DNA of 64,000 bases from Hedera helix. Lineage: Eukaryota > Streptophyta > Magnoliopsida > Apiales > Araliaceae. This document shows positions 1-11,947 of this stretch, piece by piece (the first letter of the stretch is position 1; each line of letters opens with the position of its first letter). The stretch covers positions 30,074,773 through 30,138,772 of the forward strand of contig OX359278.1 in NCBI GenBank assembly GCA_947179155.2, in the 5' to 3' direction. Made by a program: the position numbers and the translations under genes. The notes under the pieces were generated by a model. It was not told the DNA's origin. It searched no databases and saw only the letters and a program-made list of their open reading frames with translations.

Positions 1-3000
1 TTATTTCTGTTTAGGTCGAACAACTAATTAGTCACTAATGGATCATACCCTTGGTTTAACTTAATCATATCATTTAACTCAATGATTTATCATAATATTA
101 CCTGCGTTGGTTAATATTTTAAACTCTTACTATTAATTAGTAATAACTTATAATGTTATTTAATTGTTAAATAACACTTTAAATAATCATTACTATTATT
201 AATCCATTTTTAATAATACTTTACCTTAATCATTATTATTACTCTTTTAATAATAATTTAATTGCTTGCTAGTATTATTACCCTTTAATAATATTTTAAT
301 TGACTTCTCATTATTATTAATTATTTTAATAATAATTTAATTGTTCATCAATATTATTAACCATTTAATAATATTTGAAATCCTTACGTATCATTAGTAA
401 TTATTTAATAATGATTCAACCCTTAACTAGTATTATTCAATAGTTAATTACTTGTTAAAAAATATTATTAATTCTTTAATAATATTTTAAATTAATTACA
501 TATCATTATTAATTATTGAATAATGATTTAATTCTTAACTATTATCATTTAATAGTTAATCATTAATATTATCAATATATTTTAATTACTTAATAATCTT
601 CTTTCGATTAAGTAATAATTTATTCCACTTAATTACCATTTAATTATTATTTAATATAAATTAAATAATAATTAATTATCCGTACTCATTATTTAATATT
701 AATTAAATAATAAACAATTATACTATTAACTCTAACATCCTTTGATTACTATTTAATATATTAAATAGTAAGCAATTAACCTTCTTTGATTATTATTTAA
801 TGTTAATTAATTAATTAATTAATTATCTCTATTTATTAGATACTCTTAACTAAATAATAAATAATTAGTTTAAACACTTTCTCATAATTTAATTACTATT
901 TAATATCACTTAAATAATAATTACTTAGTTACTTCATTTATTTACTATTTAATACCTGATTAAATAATAAATAATTTATTTATTTTCTCCAAACATGTTG
1001 ATATTATTATTAAATACTTAAAGAACATATTTAAGATTTAATAACAATTTATTTATAATTTTCTTGAACTATTAGCTAGGTAGTCACAAATTAGCATACC
1101 TTTACACCATAATTAATATGGAAAATACTAATTTTCGAAAATAATACTATCTTCATACATATAACACTTCAAATAATCAGTAGGTTATTTGTTCATATTT
1201 TTCCAAAATTTAAAAATGTTTTTTTTATTATTTTTCATACATTTAGTAAGCTTTTATCATTAAATAATTATGAAAAATAGCTACTAACATTATAAAAATA
1301 CCATTAAATTCCAAAAAATAGTACACGAAATTCTAAGCAACTTTTTAGTTTGGACCGTCGCTGAAATCGGCCGAAAAATGGGTGAACTGGCCACCAAAAT
1401 GCTCCGACCGATTTATCGAAAAAAACCGACAGTAGGTTTTTCCCTTATTCCAGATTCTACCAACTTTGGGGTCTTGGAGAAAAACCTTAATAACTCGAGT
1501 TCTATAACTCCGATGGAGCTCTACTTTATATTGTTGGAATCGTAACACTTCCAGAACTACAATTTTCCATTATCAGATTAATTTTTTGGACACGATTTGA
1601 CCACTAAAAACAGCCTATAACCGGATTGTTCACGCAAAACTTCCGACAGTGGAGTGTTTGAGTAGAAAAATCATATCTCACTCGTTTTAAATTGGATTTT
1701 AGTCATTCAAGTTGGAGAATTTTCATAACTTCAAGATCTAGCATACAAATTTGAAGGATTATGATTCCGACTTACGGATCATGAACAGTAATTTCGGGAA
1801 TGAGGCTACTCGGTTTTTAGTTTTTCGGTAAACATCATTTTACAACTTTTGCTAAGTTTTTCCATATAAATGCTTATGTATCCATACCAAAAATCCATGA
1901 AACACTTATTTAACATATCTAGCATGCATCTAGACTTAAAGAACATAAAGATGATATTTTTATCATTTATTTCTTATTTTAATCACATAATAAGCATAAC
2001 TAGTGTTTTTAGGGTTTTCTAACCTTTTTTGTTTTGTGTGCTTGCTTTCTCTTCCTTCTAAAATAGGATATGAACCTCCAAGCTTTTCTCCTAAGTTTGA
2101 CTCGGTTGGACTCGGTGAAACTCACTATGAACTCACTTTATTTTTTTTTACTCACCGAGTTAACTCACTCCTTATTAGCTCACAATAAAAGGGCTCTCTA
2201 GCAAACTTGACAAACTCGCACCCAAATGAGCTAAGGCTCATATTTATAGTAGTCTAAATCTATACATACACACCTATATGTATAGAATGGACCTTAACTT
2301 TCTTCCAAAATTCTAGCAATAACCTTGAGTGTTCCATACAATAGTTCAAACAAGCAAAATGGATAAATTTTGAAGTCCAAGTACTCCACCATTCCACCGG
2401 CCTTGCCCCTTGAATTGACCAAATTTTCATTTATTTTTATTCCCAAATTTGATATATTACTTCCTTCTAGAAGCTTGCTTAATTGGGTCAAAATTTGGGC
2501 TTTGAATTTAATCATTTGGGCCAACTATTCATATTGGTTGGGCTACTATAACACCAAATTAATTTACCAACATTATGTTCAAACATTAATTTATTAGCCT
2601 CCCAATTTAAATAAATCATTAGGCTTACCTAATTAAATTAATACAACCAACATACAAATCCATACTTAATTAATTAAGTGGACTTGTTAAAAAAATTATA
2701 TGAGCTAGCCTACTATTATTTAACTACTAGTTGGACTATTAATTAATATTATTAATATTTCACATAGTTATTATTAATTAATAATTATATTAATTAATTT
2801 ACATAACCCAATTAGACTTGCCCTAATTAAGCCTCATTGAATCCTAATTAGGGTTTCTCAACATACCACTCGCTCGATATTAATTTCATAGATTTGTTCG
2901 TCAGCTTAATAACCCCTTTGATCGAACAACCTTACAATAAATTCTTGAATATTTAAATATTCATAATACTCTTTCCTAGGGTTTGCAGTAACCACCCTTC

Positions 3001-3458
3001 ATTAATTCACTAATTTAGAAATTTAAATTCTAAATTTTATTTATAACATTAAATTTTTGGGTTCATTTCAACTAGGTTGGTTTAAATTGAATTACCACAA
3101 CAATACTTAGCTTGTCTTATCCATCAAATAATCCATCGAATTTTAAAGGTATCATACTACCTTATTTTACCCTAGCGAATTATCTTTATTATAATTCCCT
3201 TATCTATCGAGTCACTAATCGTATCCTGAGTTAATGACTAATTTACTTGCCCCTCTAAGGCATCTCTGCTCCAAGAGAAAATTTTCAGGGTTCTACAACA
3301 CTTGAACCTCCCAGGTTCTTAATAACACATAGATAAAAAAAAATTATCCATCTATTTTCACCCTTCTCACAAAACTAGGTTTTTAAATTTTACAACCTTT
3401 ATTAATCTCCTCAATATTTTCATTAAAAGAAATATTGTTAAATATTTGGGTTATTACA
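1..3458 (-). repeat. 3' LTR of the LARD element (partial)
   Basis: Position 1 aligns with 14036, so about 1.1 kb of this LTR (the counterpart of 5861-5975 plus 12986-14035) lies outside the window. The copy ends at 3458 in GGGTTATTACA. Roughly 100-1000 is extremely AT-rich, with many short TAATAATTTAAT-like repeats. A GC-richer block near 1350-1440 corresponds to an inverted repeat that is better preserved at 15408-15450. No promoter or coding feature can be assigned. By-eye divergence from the right copy is a few percent, higher around 1100-1700. Confidence 0.85.
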
Positions 3459-3474
3459 TTCACCTCTCCTTATA
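3459..3474 (-). promoter_or_regulatory. Polypurine tract of the LARD element
   Basis: Read on the minus strand, the bases just before the 3' LTR are ATAAGGAGAGGTGAA followed by TGTAATAACCC. The purine run directly abuts the TG of the LTR, as expected for the plus-strand primer of reverse transcription. Confidence 0.7.
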
Positions 3475-3841
3475 AAAATTTCATCCTGGAAATTTCAGCA
3501 CACTTACCCTTTTACCCATTCGATGTCCAGAAAATTGGAACATCTCCCGGGAGTCTTCACAATTGATCAATAATTGTGAAGGAGCTTGAATAATTAGGAA
3601 GTAACAAAGAATTCCTTTAAAATAATTTCAAATATGACTAAAGGGCCATAAAGACCATGAACAAATGCCAAGGAATCAATCAATCGACTGACCCTTTTAA
3701 ATTCACAAAATGATTCAATAATATGAACTCAATATAATCAATGCACAATTTGATAAGTGACAATTGATTTTAAAATGCTGAGTGGTCGTAAAGAACCAAG
3801 AATATGGTGAGGTACTTACAATATTTCTAATGATACCCTCG

Positions 3842-4000
3842 AGAGTATTCTACCATTATAGTGATGGTAAATACTTACAACCAGAATTTAAGAGTATTCT
3901 ACCATAAATGGCAAATACTTACAATCAAGAGTATTCTACCATAATTGGCAAATACTTACAACCAAGAGTATTCTACCATAAATGGTAAATACTTACAATC
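3842..4000. repeat. Four tandem hairpin-forming units (about 37-49 bp)
   Basis: AGTATTCTACCAT recurs at about 3842, 3891, 3928 and 3965. In each unit it is followed within a few bases by the near-complement ATGGTAAATACTT, so every unit can fold into a stem-loop. The first unit is longer, giving spacings of roughly 49, 37 and 37. Confidence 0.8.
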
Positions 4001-4013
4001 AGTACTCAAGATT

Positions 4014-4479
4014 GTCTAGCCGAACAATTGGCATAGACTAGCAATAATAGTTCAGATATAAATCAAAACTTTAAACTCTTTAAGAGCACATTCGTGCGAT
4101 AAAATTTTGAAGTTTATCACTTCCGATTAAAAGTTGTCTAGCCGAATCAAATGGCCTAGACTACCATAATAAATTGTTCACGAACCATGAACTCTAAAAC
4201 TTTTTTTTTAAACCATTGTTAAGTGAAAGTGAAAATCATTTTATGACTTCATGATACCGCATCTTTGGCACAGTACATTGATGATTCTTTCAGTAGTAAT
4301 TTTGACGCCATCTCTATGGTGCAAATTACTTTATGATATCATGATACCGTACCTTCACAGAAAATGCGTTGAGGATTCACTCATCGCCATATCAACACCA
4401 CATAGTGTGTTGACGCTTTTGGAAATACATTTTGATATTTTCAAATCATTATGGTCTAGCCGAAACAAGTAGCATAGAC
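4014..4479. repeat. Three dispersed palindromes, GTCTAGCC...GGC(A/C)TAGAC
   Basis: Imperfect palindromes lie at 4014-4038, 4136-4161 and 4454-4479. Each starts GTCTAGCCGAA and closes with GGCATAGAC, GGCCTAGAC or AGCATAGAC. The conserved arms with variable loops suggest stem-loops. Confidence 0.7.
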
Positions 4480-5063
4480 TCTTCTTTAAACGTTTCAAAA
4501 TCATTTGAAAATCATTTTAGGTTGTATCATACTACCATAGGTAACGATAAATTATTTTCACAAGTCGGGTTACTGTGATTTATTGATAAAACAAAAAATT
4601 TAAATATTTTTTTCAAAGGCATACAAGTGCGAGTTTGGCACGATTTTAAGAATTCAAAGTCTAGCACAGCTAGAAGATTTGGAATATCCTAAAACCTTAA
4701 ATAATCACCAATTTGAACTCCTCATCTTTTTCAAGCTTAATAACTATATCTAGTATAGCTTTAATCTTTCTATTTAACTCTACTCACACTCACTGTTCAT
4801 CAAACTTACCACGTATTTTGGCTCAGGAACTTACCACAATCATATGGTTTGAGGAGCTTGTCCTAGTCAGGCCAAAGTCGCCCATTCGCTGAGGGGCTCC
4901 ACCACATGACTATGAATCACGAACTTACCATACGTGTCGGTTCTCAGAACACGAACTTATTTTAACATCCTCTACCTATCCGTTATACACATGAGGAAAA
5001 AAATCACCTTTTTAACATACATATAGTGAATAACGCGACAGCAGGTTTCAATTGATTATCACT

Positions 5064-5300
5064 ATAGGAAGCCAAGTGGTCGTCAAACCAAACACAATCT
5101 CCTGCTCATACAAGAAATTGGTCAACTCAGCCACTAATCAATATAGGAAGTTAAGCGGTCGTTAAACCAAGAACAAATCCCCTGCCCATACAAAGGACTG
5201 TTCAACTCAACCATAATATCAATATAGGAAGCTAAGCGGTTCTAAAACCAAGCACAAATTCTCTGCCCATACAAGGAATTGTATAACTCAGCTACTAACA
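5064..5300. repeat. Three tandem units of about 80 bp in the LARD core
   Basis: ATAGGAAG recurs at about 5064, 5143 and 5224. Each copy is followed by A(A/G)GTGGTCGT- or AAGCGGT-like sequence, a CAAATTCTCTGCCCATACAAGG-like block and CAACTCAGCCACTAA-like sequence. Copies differ at many positions, so the tandem is old. Confidence 0.75.
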
Positions 5301-5847
5301 TGAGTCCTCAATTAAAACCCACAAACCTCTAACTTCTCTTAACATGATATGAATTTTGTCAATTAATACCTTATCACATACAACGTTTTACGAGTTCTCC
5401 TCTTACTATTTCATAATATCTTCCTTCTTATAGCATCATTCTGCCTAGACATCATCTTAATCATTTAGCATACCATCTGTCATTCCATGATTTTACTCTG
5501 ATCACCATGATCTTATTTTATAATTGATTTCACTTTATAATTTCTCGTTTATTCTAGGATCGTTTAATTCTGCCATCTTCTCACTCGTCTTTACTCATTT
5601 TACTTTACGATCCTTCTTTTTAAATTCTTGAATCAAGTGTTCCCTGATTCTTTTTCATTCATTTTGAATACGTCCATGAAGATCATCCTTTGAATCTCCT
5701 TAAAGATACCTTGTTTTCTTCTTTATGAATTTCATATATTCAACTCTTATTGCTTAAACTCTATATGAGTTTATCCCTTCACTACCTTTCAATATATTTC
5801 CACGATTATAGCCTAAGGTACTACTACCTAAGAACTATAACCTATCA

Positions 5848-5860
5848 GCTCTGATACCAA
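5848..5860 (-). promoter_or_regulatory. Primer-binding site (tRNA-iMet type) of the LARD element
   Basis: The minus strand reads TTGGTATCAGAGC one base inside the LTR end CA. This is the common plant initiator-methionine tRNA primer-binding sequence, and it sets the element's orientation as minus. Confidence 0.85.
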
Positions 5861-5975
5861 TGGTAACGATCCCAAATTCGGACTCCTTTAACCCCGAATC
5901 TGGTTCATTACAAGTAACCTCAATCCTGAGTTTAAACTAATTATATTAAACTCATAAACAATAAGTTAATACAAT
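5861..5975 (-). repeat. 5' LTR of the LARD element, first segment
   Basis: Starts TGGTAACGATCCC directly beside the primer-binding site. It is interrupted after ACAAT (5971-5975), which is one copy of the TSD of the Athila-like insertion. The LTR resumes at 12986. Confidence 0.85.
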
Positions 5976-7035
5976 TGATAAACACATAATTATGCATTTA
6001 AATATTCCCATATTTATTATTTTATATATTTATTTTATTTAATTAATATATTTTATTCTGTTTTGCAGGAAATAGATAAATAATTGAAGTTGAGTTAGAA
6101 AAGGAGTTCTAGAAGCTTGCAAGTTGATTTTTATTTAGAATCTAATAAAGAGTTAGATACCATGTAAAAGTTGAAGTCAATAAGGAAAGAAGAGTCCAAG
6201 CTATTCCAAATTAGATTAGGGTTCAATTTATTTTCTCTATAAATAGAAGTCTTATTTTAGAGAGTATGAGCATAATTTATTTTCTTATTCTTCTTCTAGG
6301 AGTAGGAGCATGAAGTTGTTTTATTACTTTTATAACAATTGCTCAGTAGTTTAATAAAGTTTCTTTTTAATATTATTCTATTAGTTTTTATTTTGTTTCA
6401 TGTAATTTATATTAGTAGTTTTAAATTTTGTTTTTCTTTATTATTAATTTTATGGATAGCTAAATTTCTAATATCTAGGATGAAGATAAAATTAAATATT
6501 GCATATTAATTATATTCTTTCCGTTCCGATATTAATGTCTAATTGTTTATTTATTCAATTTTACCTTCGTGCATAATTCGTTTTTGTTCTAAATTAATTA
6601 CGAGGTTTTGATAGGTTATTGTTAATATATGAGTTTTTCATAATTCATGCATGCTCAATGAAGTTTTGATGAGTTATGGTTAATCCTTAAATTTTCATAA
6701 TTTATGCTTGCCCATATTAATTATATGAATCACTATTTTTAAAGGGAAGGAAAAATAATTGGAAATTAATTAAGGAAATGAAGAATTTAATTATTATGTT
6801 AGTATTTAATAGATTCGGATTCCTAGGTAGTTTTTCTCATTATTAGTTTTTGTTATTAATTTTTAATTTGCATTATTTAGTTAATTAATCATCTCCACCA
6901 CTTTTTATTTCTAACTTGTTTGGAATATAAATTAAGGGAACATTAAAATTAATTTAGTCTCTGTGGTTCGACATGTACTTGCCCGTTCTTCAATTTGACG
7001 TTGTGCACTTGCAGTTAATATTTTTTATCACATCA
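5976..7035 (+). repeat. 5' LTR of the Athila-like element
   Basis: Begins TGATAAACACATAATTATGC and ends TTTTTATCACATCA. About 1060 bp, slightly longer than the 3' copy because of extra bases near 6875-6900. It includes the TATA box at 6238. Confidence 0.9.
6238..6245 (+). promoter_or_regulatory. LTR TATA box (TATAAATA)
   Basis: TATAAATA lies about 260 bp into the LTR and is conserved at the same place in the 3' LTR (12210-12217), in the context TTCTCTATAAATAG. It is a plausible core promoter for the genomic RNA. Confidence 0.6.
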
Positions 7036-7041
7036 AGTTTT

Positions 7042-7059
7042 TGGCGCTGTTGCCGGGGA
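7042..7059 (+). promoter_or_regulatory. Primer-binding site, tRNA-Asp type
   Basis: TGGCGCTGTTGCCGGGGA starts six bases after the LTR. It differs at one position from the complement of the plant tRNA-Asp 3' end and is diagnostic of Athila/Tat lineage elements. Confidence 0.9.
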
Positions 7060-7963
7060 CTAGATTTAATTTCTTATTCCTTAATTTTTATTTCTTCGAA
7101 TTAGTTTTTACCACTAATATTTTTTATTTTTTTTTCAGGATTACCGAAGCGGATCGAAGGGGCAAAAACATAGACATTTTGTTGCTGCGCTTTCCTGGTA
7201 CTTCGTATCTCCATAATTTTTCTTATTTTTTTTATATAAAATAAAAAAATTAAAGTAGTTTAGTTTATTTTTTTTTAGTTTAAAAACTAATTGCTGCATT
7301 CATGCATTCACCCACGTAGAGCACATCCTGCTTAGGTTTTTATTTTTATTTTATTTTATTTTTGTTAAATATAAACTGTGGTGATTGCTGGAGGATTGAG
7401 GTACGTCAAATTTCTCATTCTTTCGTAATTCACATAGTTTTAAGACATTTTATTTGTTTACAATTTTTATTTTATTTGTTTATTCTTATTTTTAATTTGA
7501 CTTTAAGGGCACAAACCGTAACAAGATAAGGTGGGGATTTCATCACCCTTCCTTGGCTCACAAACAACCTAACTTTGTATAACCGACTTAATAAAATCAT
7601 GTAGACGTTGGCCCCTAAAACTCTCGAGCTCAATTAGGACAAGGAACTCTGAGAGGAGTCTAAATTCCTAATTAATCATATTACTGGTGTCTAGGCAAGT
7701 GGTTCAAAAGGTAAACGCCTAAAGGACGCGCGGTTATTTAATTAGTCAACGTACCCACGGAGAGACTCCCACCGTTCTTACACTTATCTGGCTAGCGGTG
7801 TGATTAATTTTGAATTTGGTGGACCTTAAAGAGTAACTTGGAACAGTTAGGAGCTGTCTAGATTTTATTTAGGTTGACCTTAGAAGTAGTTTTTATTTTA
7901 TTTTATTTTCCTTATTCATTTTTGTGTGCTTATTTGTTTACGTGCTTATCTGCTAAGTAGTAT
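7060..7963 (+). other. 5' leader of the Athila-like element
   Basis: A non-coding leader of about 0.9 kb between primer-binding site and gag. It is T-rich at first, then has a block with CCGTTCTTAC and GGCTAGCGG typical of an Athila leader. I see no frame worth calling. Confidence 0.6.
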
Positions 7964-10253
7964 ATGCAAAAAGTGTGGGTTAGGGATAAAACATATCGGT
8001 TAGTGAGAAGAATTGATTTTTCAGATTTCACTTTAAAAAACCTCACTTCTAAAAACATGGAAGTTGCACAAACTGTTTCTTTGAGAGATCGATGTTATCG
8101 TGCCCGCTCTGCCCACCCTTCATGCATCAGTCTACCACTAGTAAATGGTAATAATTTTGAACTAAAACCGTACTTTATAAATATGTTACATAGATTTACT
8201 GGAATAGAAAATCCATATTTATTCATTCAGGAATTTGAGAAATTTTGTGCTTTAATGAAAATTCAACAATTGTCTGAAGACTCGATTAGGCTAAGATTTA
8301 TCACATTTGCTTTAAAAGATAATGCTAAAAAGTGGTTATATAGCCTAGCGAATAATTCCATAACAACCTGGAAGGGATTTGTTGTTACATTTCTAAATAA
8401 ATATTTTTCAAATCACAAAACTTCTGAGATTAGAACTGCAATTCATCAATTTTACCAACTTGAAAACGAGTTGTTTTGGAAATATTTTGATAGATTTAAA
8501 AATTTGTTATCCTAGTGTCCACCATGGAATTGAAAAATGGAGATTATGTCAAATTGCCTACGAAGGTTTAGATTTTTTCACTAAAACGATGTTAGAGTCA
8601 ATGTGTAAAGGGAATTTTCTAAAAAATGATGAGGAAAGGGCTTGGGAGTTTTTAGAAGACTTAGCAGAAAAAATCATGCAATGGGAAACCACCCGAAAGA
8701 CCGATAAATCTAGCTCATTTAGGGGTATTCATACAATTGACAATTCATTTGCTACCGAAGCTAAGTTGGCAAGTGTACTTAAAAGACTTGAAGCTTTAAA
8801 AACTAGGGATACATCACATGTAAACCAACTTGAAGAATTTGACCAAGTCAATGTAATGTCTCAAAGACCTAGGAACGACCCATTTGCACCCACTTATAAT
8901 CCAGGTTGGAGAAATCATCTTAATTTTGCATGGAACCAAGGATCATACCCAAATAACTCTTCAAATCAGGTTAATCGGTCTCAAAATCAAACTTTTCAAC
9001 CCTATCAAAAGCCGAATCCTGGTCCGTACCAAAATTCAAATTCAGCAACTCAATGTCCACCAGGTTTGCCTAATGAAAGTGAAAAGAGACTTAGCAATTT
9101 AGAGAAAAACGTGGAATCTTTAATGAAATCTCAGGAAACTTCAATGAACTCTCAAACTAATTTCATGCAAAACAGTAACCAAGCCATATCTCGGTTAGAG
9201 ATTCAAATGAGTCAATTGGCCACTATAGTTAGTGAAAGAGAGAAGGGAAAGTTTCCTAACCAACCCAAGACCAACACGAAATTTCCAGTCCCTAATCAAA
9301 AACCTTATCATGCTAATTCACTTGAAAACAACCAAAACCAAGTCAATCATATGAATTATGTAATCTCTTTAAGGTCTGGAAATCATTTTAACAATCATGC
9401 TGGTATTAATAATGAAGAAAAGGAAAATTTAATTGATAAATCTAATAATCCATCTTCACAGTCAGCCCATCCTGAAAAGCCCACCACTTCTGAGTCAGTA
9501 GGCCCGTCTAACAAACAATTGTTAAAAAATAATCAAACCATATTTTCGGAGTCTAATGAAAAAGTCTTTAAACCAAAAGCCTCATTTCCCCAAAGACTAA
9601 TTTCAAACAAGCAATCAGCCCAGTTAGACAAAATTTTAGAAGTGTTCAAACAAGTGAAAATTAATATCCCTCTTCTAGATGTCATTCAACAAGTTCCCTC
9701 ATATGTTAAATGTTTAAAATATTTATGCACACACAAAAGAACCACTCATGTTCCTAAGAAAGCTTTTCTAACAACCCATGTTAGTTCTATCATGTCATGT
9801 CAAGTCCCTGTGAAGTATAAAGACCCCGGTTGTCCTACTATTTCATGCATCATAGGAGACACCTTAATTGAAAAAGATTTGCTTGATTTAGGAGCGAGTG
9901 TTAACCTTCTACCATTTTTTGTGTACCAAACCTTGGGCTTAGGGGAGTTGAAAAAGACAAGAGTCACACTCCAATTAGTTGACCATTCCATCAAAGTGCC
10001 AAAGGGAATAGTTGAAGATGTACTCATTAAGATTGGCGATTTTGTGTTCCCTGTCGATTTTGTTGTTCTTGAAACCCAACCTGTTGCCAACCCCAACGGT
10101 CAAATTCCTGTCGTTTTAGGTAGACAATTTCTAGCAACTTCTAATGCGTTAATCAATTGTAGAAATGGACTAGTGAAATTGACATTTGGGAATATGACAA
10201 TTGACTTAAATGTATTTAATGTGGGAAAGGAACCTAGTGATTTTTCTGACTAA
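7964..10253 (+). pseudogene. Athila-like gag plus aspartic protease, frameshifted
   Basis: The gag frame runs from 7964 to a TAG at 8513-8515, then continues in another frame from about 8517 to TAA at 10251. The two halves join at the conserved gag core (FWKYFDRFKNLL, then HHGIEKWRLCQIAYEGLD), so the break is one premature stop plus a 1-bp loss. The middle is Asn/Gln/Pro-rich with a short coiled-coil-like stretch (SNLEKNVESLMKSQE). The C-terminal third (about 9790-10230) is a retroviral-type aspartic protease with DLGASVNLLP, where Athila-type elements also have D-L-G, and a VVLGRQFLATS motif near its end. In an active element, gag builds the particle and the protease processes it. Confidence 0.9.
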
Positions 10254-10256
10254 CCT

Positions 10257-10757
10257 ATGAAAGTAAACTTGATCCAAGAGTTGTCTATGACCCAAGAAAT
10301 GAATGAAAATAAACTTATGATTTTGGATGATCCAATAGACTTTTTCTTAAATCACCTTGATCAAAATTGGGATGAGTCTGAATATTTAGATAAGGTCAAT
10401 AAGTTGTTGAGGTCTACTACACATGAGTCAATAAAATTTGAAGGCGAAAATGAACCAATTGTTTCATGTTTTGAAAATATAAGTAAAAATTTTCTTGAGG
10501 TCGATTCTAAGCATAACTGTGATAAATTTTTTGATTATTTTCAAATTCTTAAACCACCTGAAAATCATGAAAAGTTCACACACACTTGCCTTTTTGCATC
10601 ACTCTTTTACTACCACATGCATTTTAGGATTTATGAAATTTGTAAATATGTGCATTTGTTTTCTTTCTCACTACATTTTCTTGTAGCATTATACCCCACC
10701 ATACGAGGTGCAATTCTTTTATTTCTTTGTTCTCGATTATTTATTTGCATACATTGA
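10257..10757 (+). pseudogene. Short remnant downstream of protease; pol missing
   Basis: An open frame in the same register as the protease, separated from it by a TAA and one codon. The first 100 or so residues are acidic and linker-like (NLIQELSM..., then FLNHLDQNWDESEY), as found between protease and reverse transcriptase in Athila elements. The end is hydrophobic and looks like readthrough into non-coding sequence. No YxDD reverse-transcriptase motif or integrase follows, so the pol gene has been deleted. Confidence 0.6.
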
Positions 10758-11947
10758 GGACAATGCCTAATTTAGGTATGGGGGAAAATTTAGCATTTTT
10801 ATTTATGTATTTTATTTTATTTTTTTAGGAAACTAATTCTTTTTACATTAAAAAAAATGAAAAAATTTGTTTGACTTTTTATGAATCGGATTAATTCTAA
10901 TAAGTGTCTGTGGAGTAAAAAACTTTGAGTAGAATTAAAAGATTTAGAACGCTAGAACCTTTGATAAGATACAATGTCCTAGTTTGAAATGCCATCTTGA
11001 ATAAAATTAAAATTCATACGCATTTTTGCACTTAATGTTCGCACTAATTCATAGTTTTGGGGTATAAACTATGAGTCAAGTAATTTCAAGAAAAAAAATT
11101 AAAAATAAAAAATAATAATGCAACGAGATGGAGCGTAAAACGCATTCGTTGTAAAAAAAATAGGAGGAAAAAATAAAAATGCAACGAGATAGAGCGTAAA
11201 ACGCACTCGTTATAAGAAAAAAAGAGTTGAAAAATAATAAATATTGCTTCAATATCCATTGAATAAGAAATAAAAATCAAGCTGAAAAGTATGATGGATA
11301 TAAGCAGTTTGAGTAGTCTGATTTTTGTGGCCTTTGTTACTCGAGTTAGTAAGCCCTTATGGGTGTCTTTACACCTAGTGTCCTAAAGCCAACTGGTTTG
11401 GGAGTCATTGGTCAAACTCTCGTTACATGGGTAACTCTGAAAAGCCTAAGAAAAATAGACATTGCACAAGTCAATAATGAAAAAAAATAGAAAAAGAAAA
11501 AATTTGAGTTTACTTTATTTTCATAGTAAAAGCCTCTACTAAGAGTTACATCACATACACATGCATTTATACACATGGAATTAATTTTATAAAGGATGGT
11601 ATTTAGAATGAAGATGGAGTATTTTTGATAAGGTGAAAATGTGATTTTGAATTTGATCTTATTTATGTGTAATGCCCATGAATACTTATAAGTTTTCTTT
11701 CGATTTCATAATTGGTTAAATTCAAAAAGATTTTTATTTTGAATCTTGAATTTTGTGGGTATATTCACTGCAAACCCTCACGAGACACAACTCGTCCACT
11801 TGGGTTAACCTTGGGGTTTAAAGGCTTGTTGCATATGCTAAGTGCAACCGTGTTTCCTACGAAAATGGTGTAGTTTAGAATTTGTTTTATTTTTATTTTC
11901 TTTTTTGTTTTACACGAGGACGAGTAAAAGCTAGGTATGGGGGTATT
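10758..11947 (+). other. 3' non-coding region of the Athila-like element with duplicated block
   Basis: No coding sequence. It begins with GAGGACAATGCCTAATTTAG and GGTATGGGGGAAAA, a purine-rich block often seen after pol in Athila/Tat elements. A direct repeat of about 70 bp at roughly 11098-11225 carries ATGCAACGAGAT(A/G)GAGCG twice. The region ends in the polypurine tract GCTAGGTATGGGGGTATT just before the 3' LTR. Confidence 0.65.
11933..11947 (+). promoter_or_regulatory. Polypurine tract of the Athila-like element
   Basis: AGGTATGGGGGTATT directly precedes TGATAAACCC, the start of the 3' LTR. A similar GGTATGGGGGAAAA lies at about 10775 and may be a second tract. Confidence 0.75.

Larger units (their letters stand above)
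3475..5847 (-). other. Non-coding internal domain of the LARD element
   Basis: This is the whole internal region between polypurine tract and primer-binding site. No frame resembles gag, protease, integrase or reverse transcriptase, and none is longer than about 75 codons. What it does hold is repeated structure: four AGTATTCTACCAT units at 3842-4000, three GTCTAGCC...TAGAC palindromes between 4014 and 4479, a loose repeat of CATGATACCG blocks near 4250 and 4340, and three units of about 80 bp at 5064-5300. Such structure could serve RNA packaging or dimerisation, but that is inference. Confidence 0.7.

Noticed and set aside
5848..5860. tRNA-like matches at primer-binding sites (also 7042, 39234 and 51304)
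   Set aside because: They match only the 3' end of tRNAs and sit at LTR borders; no cloverleaf can be drawn around them.
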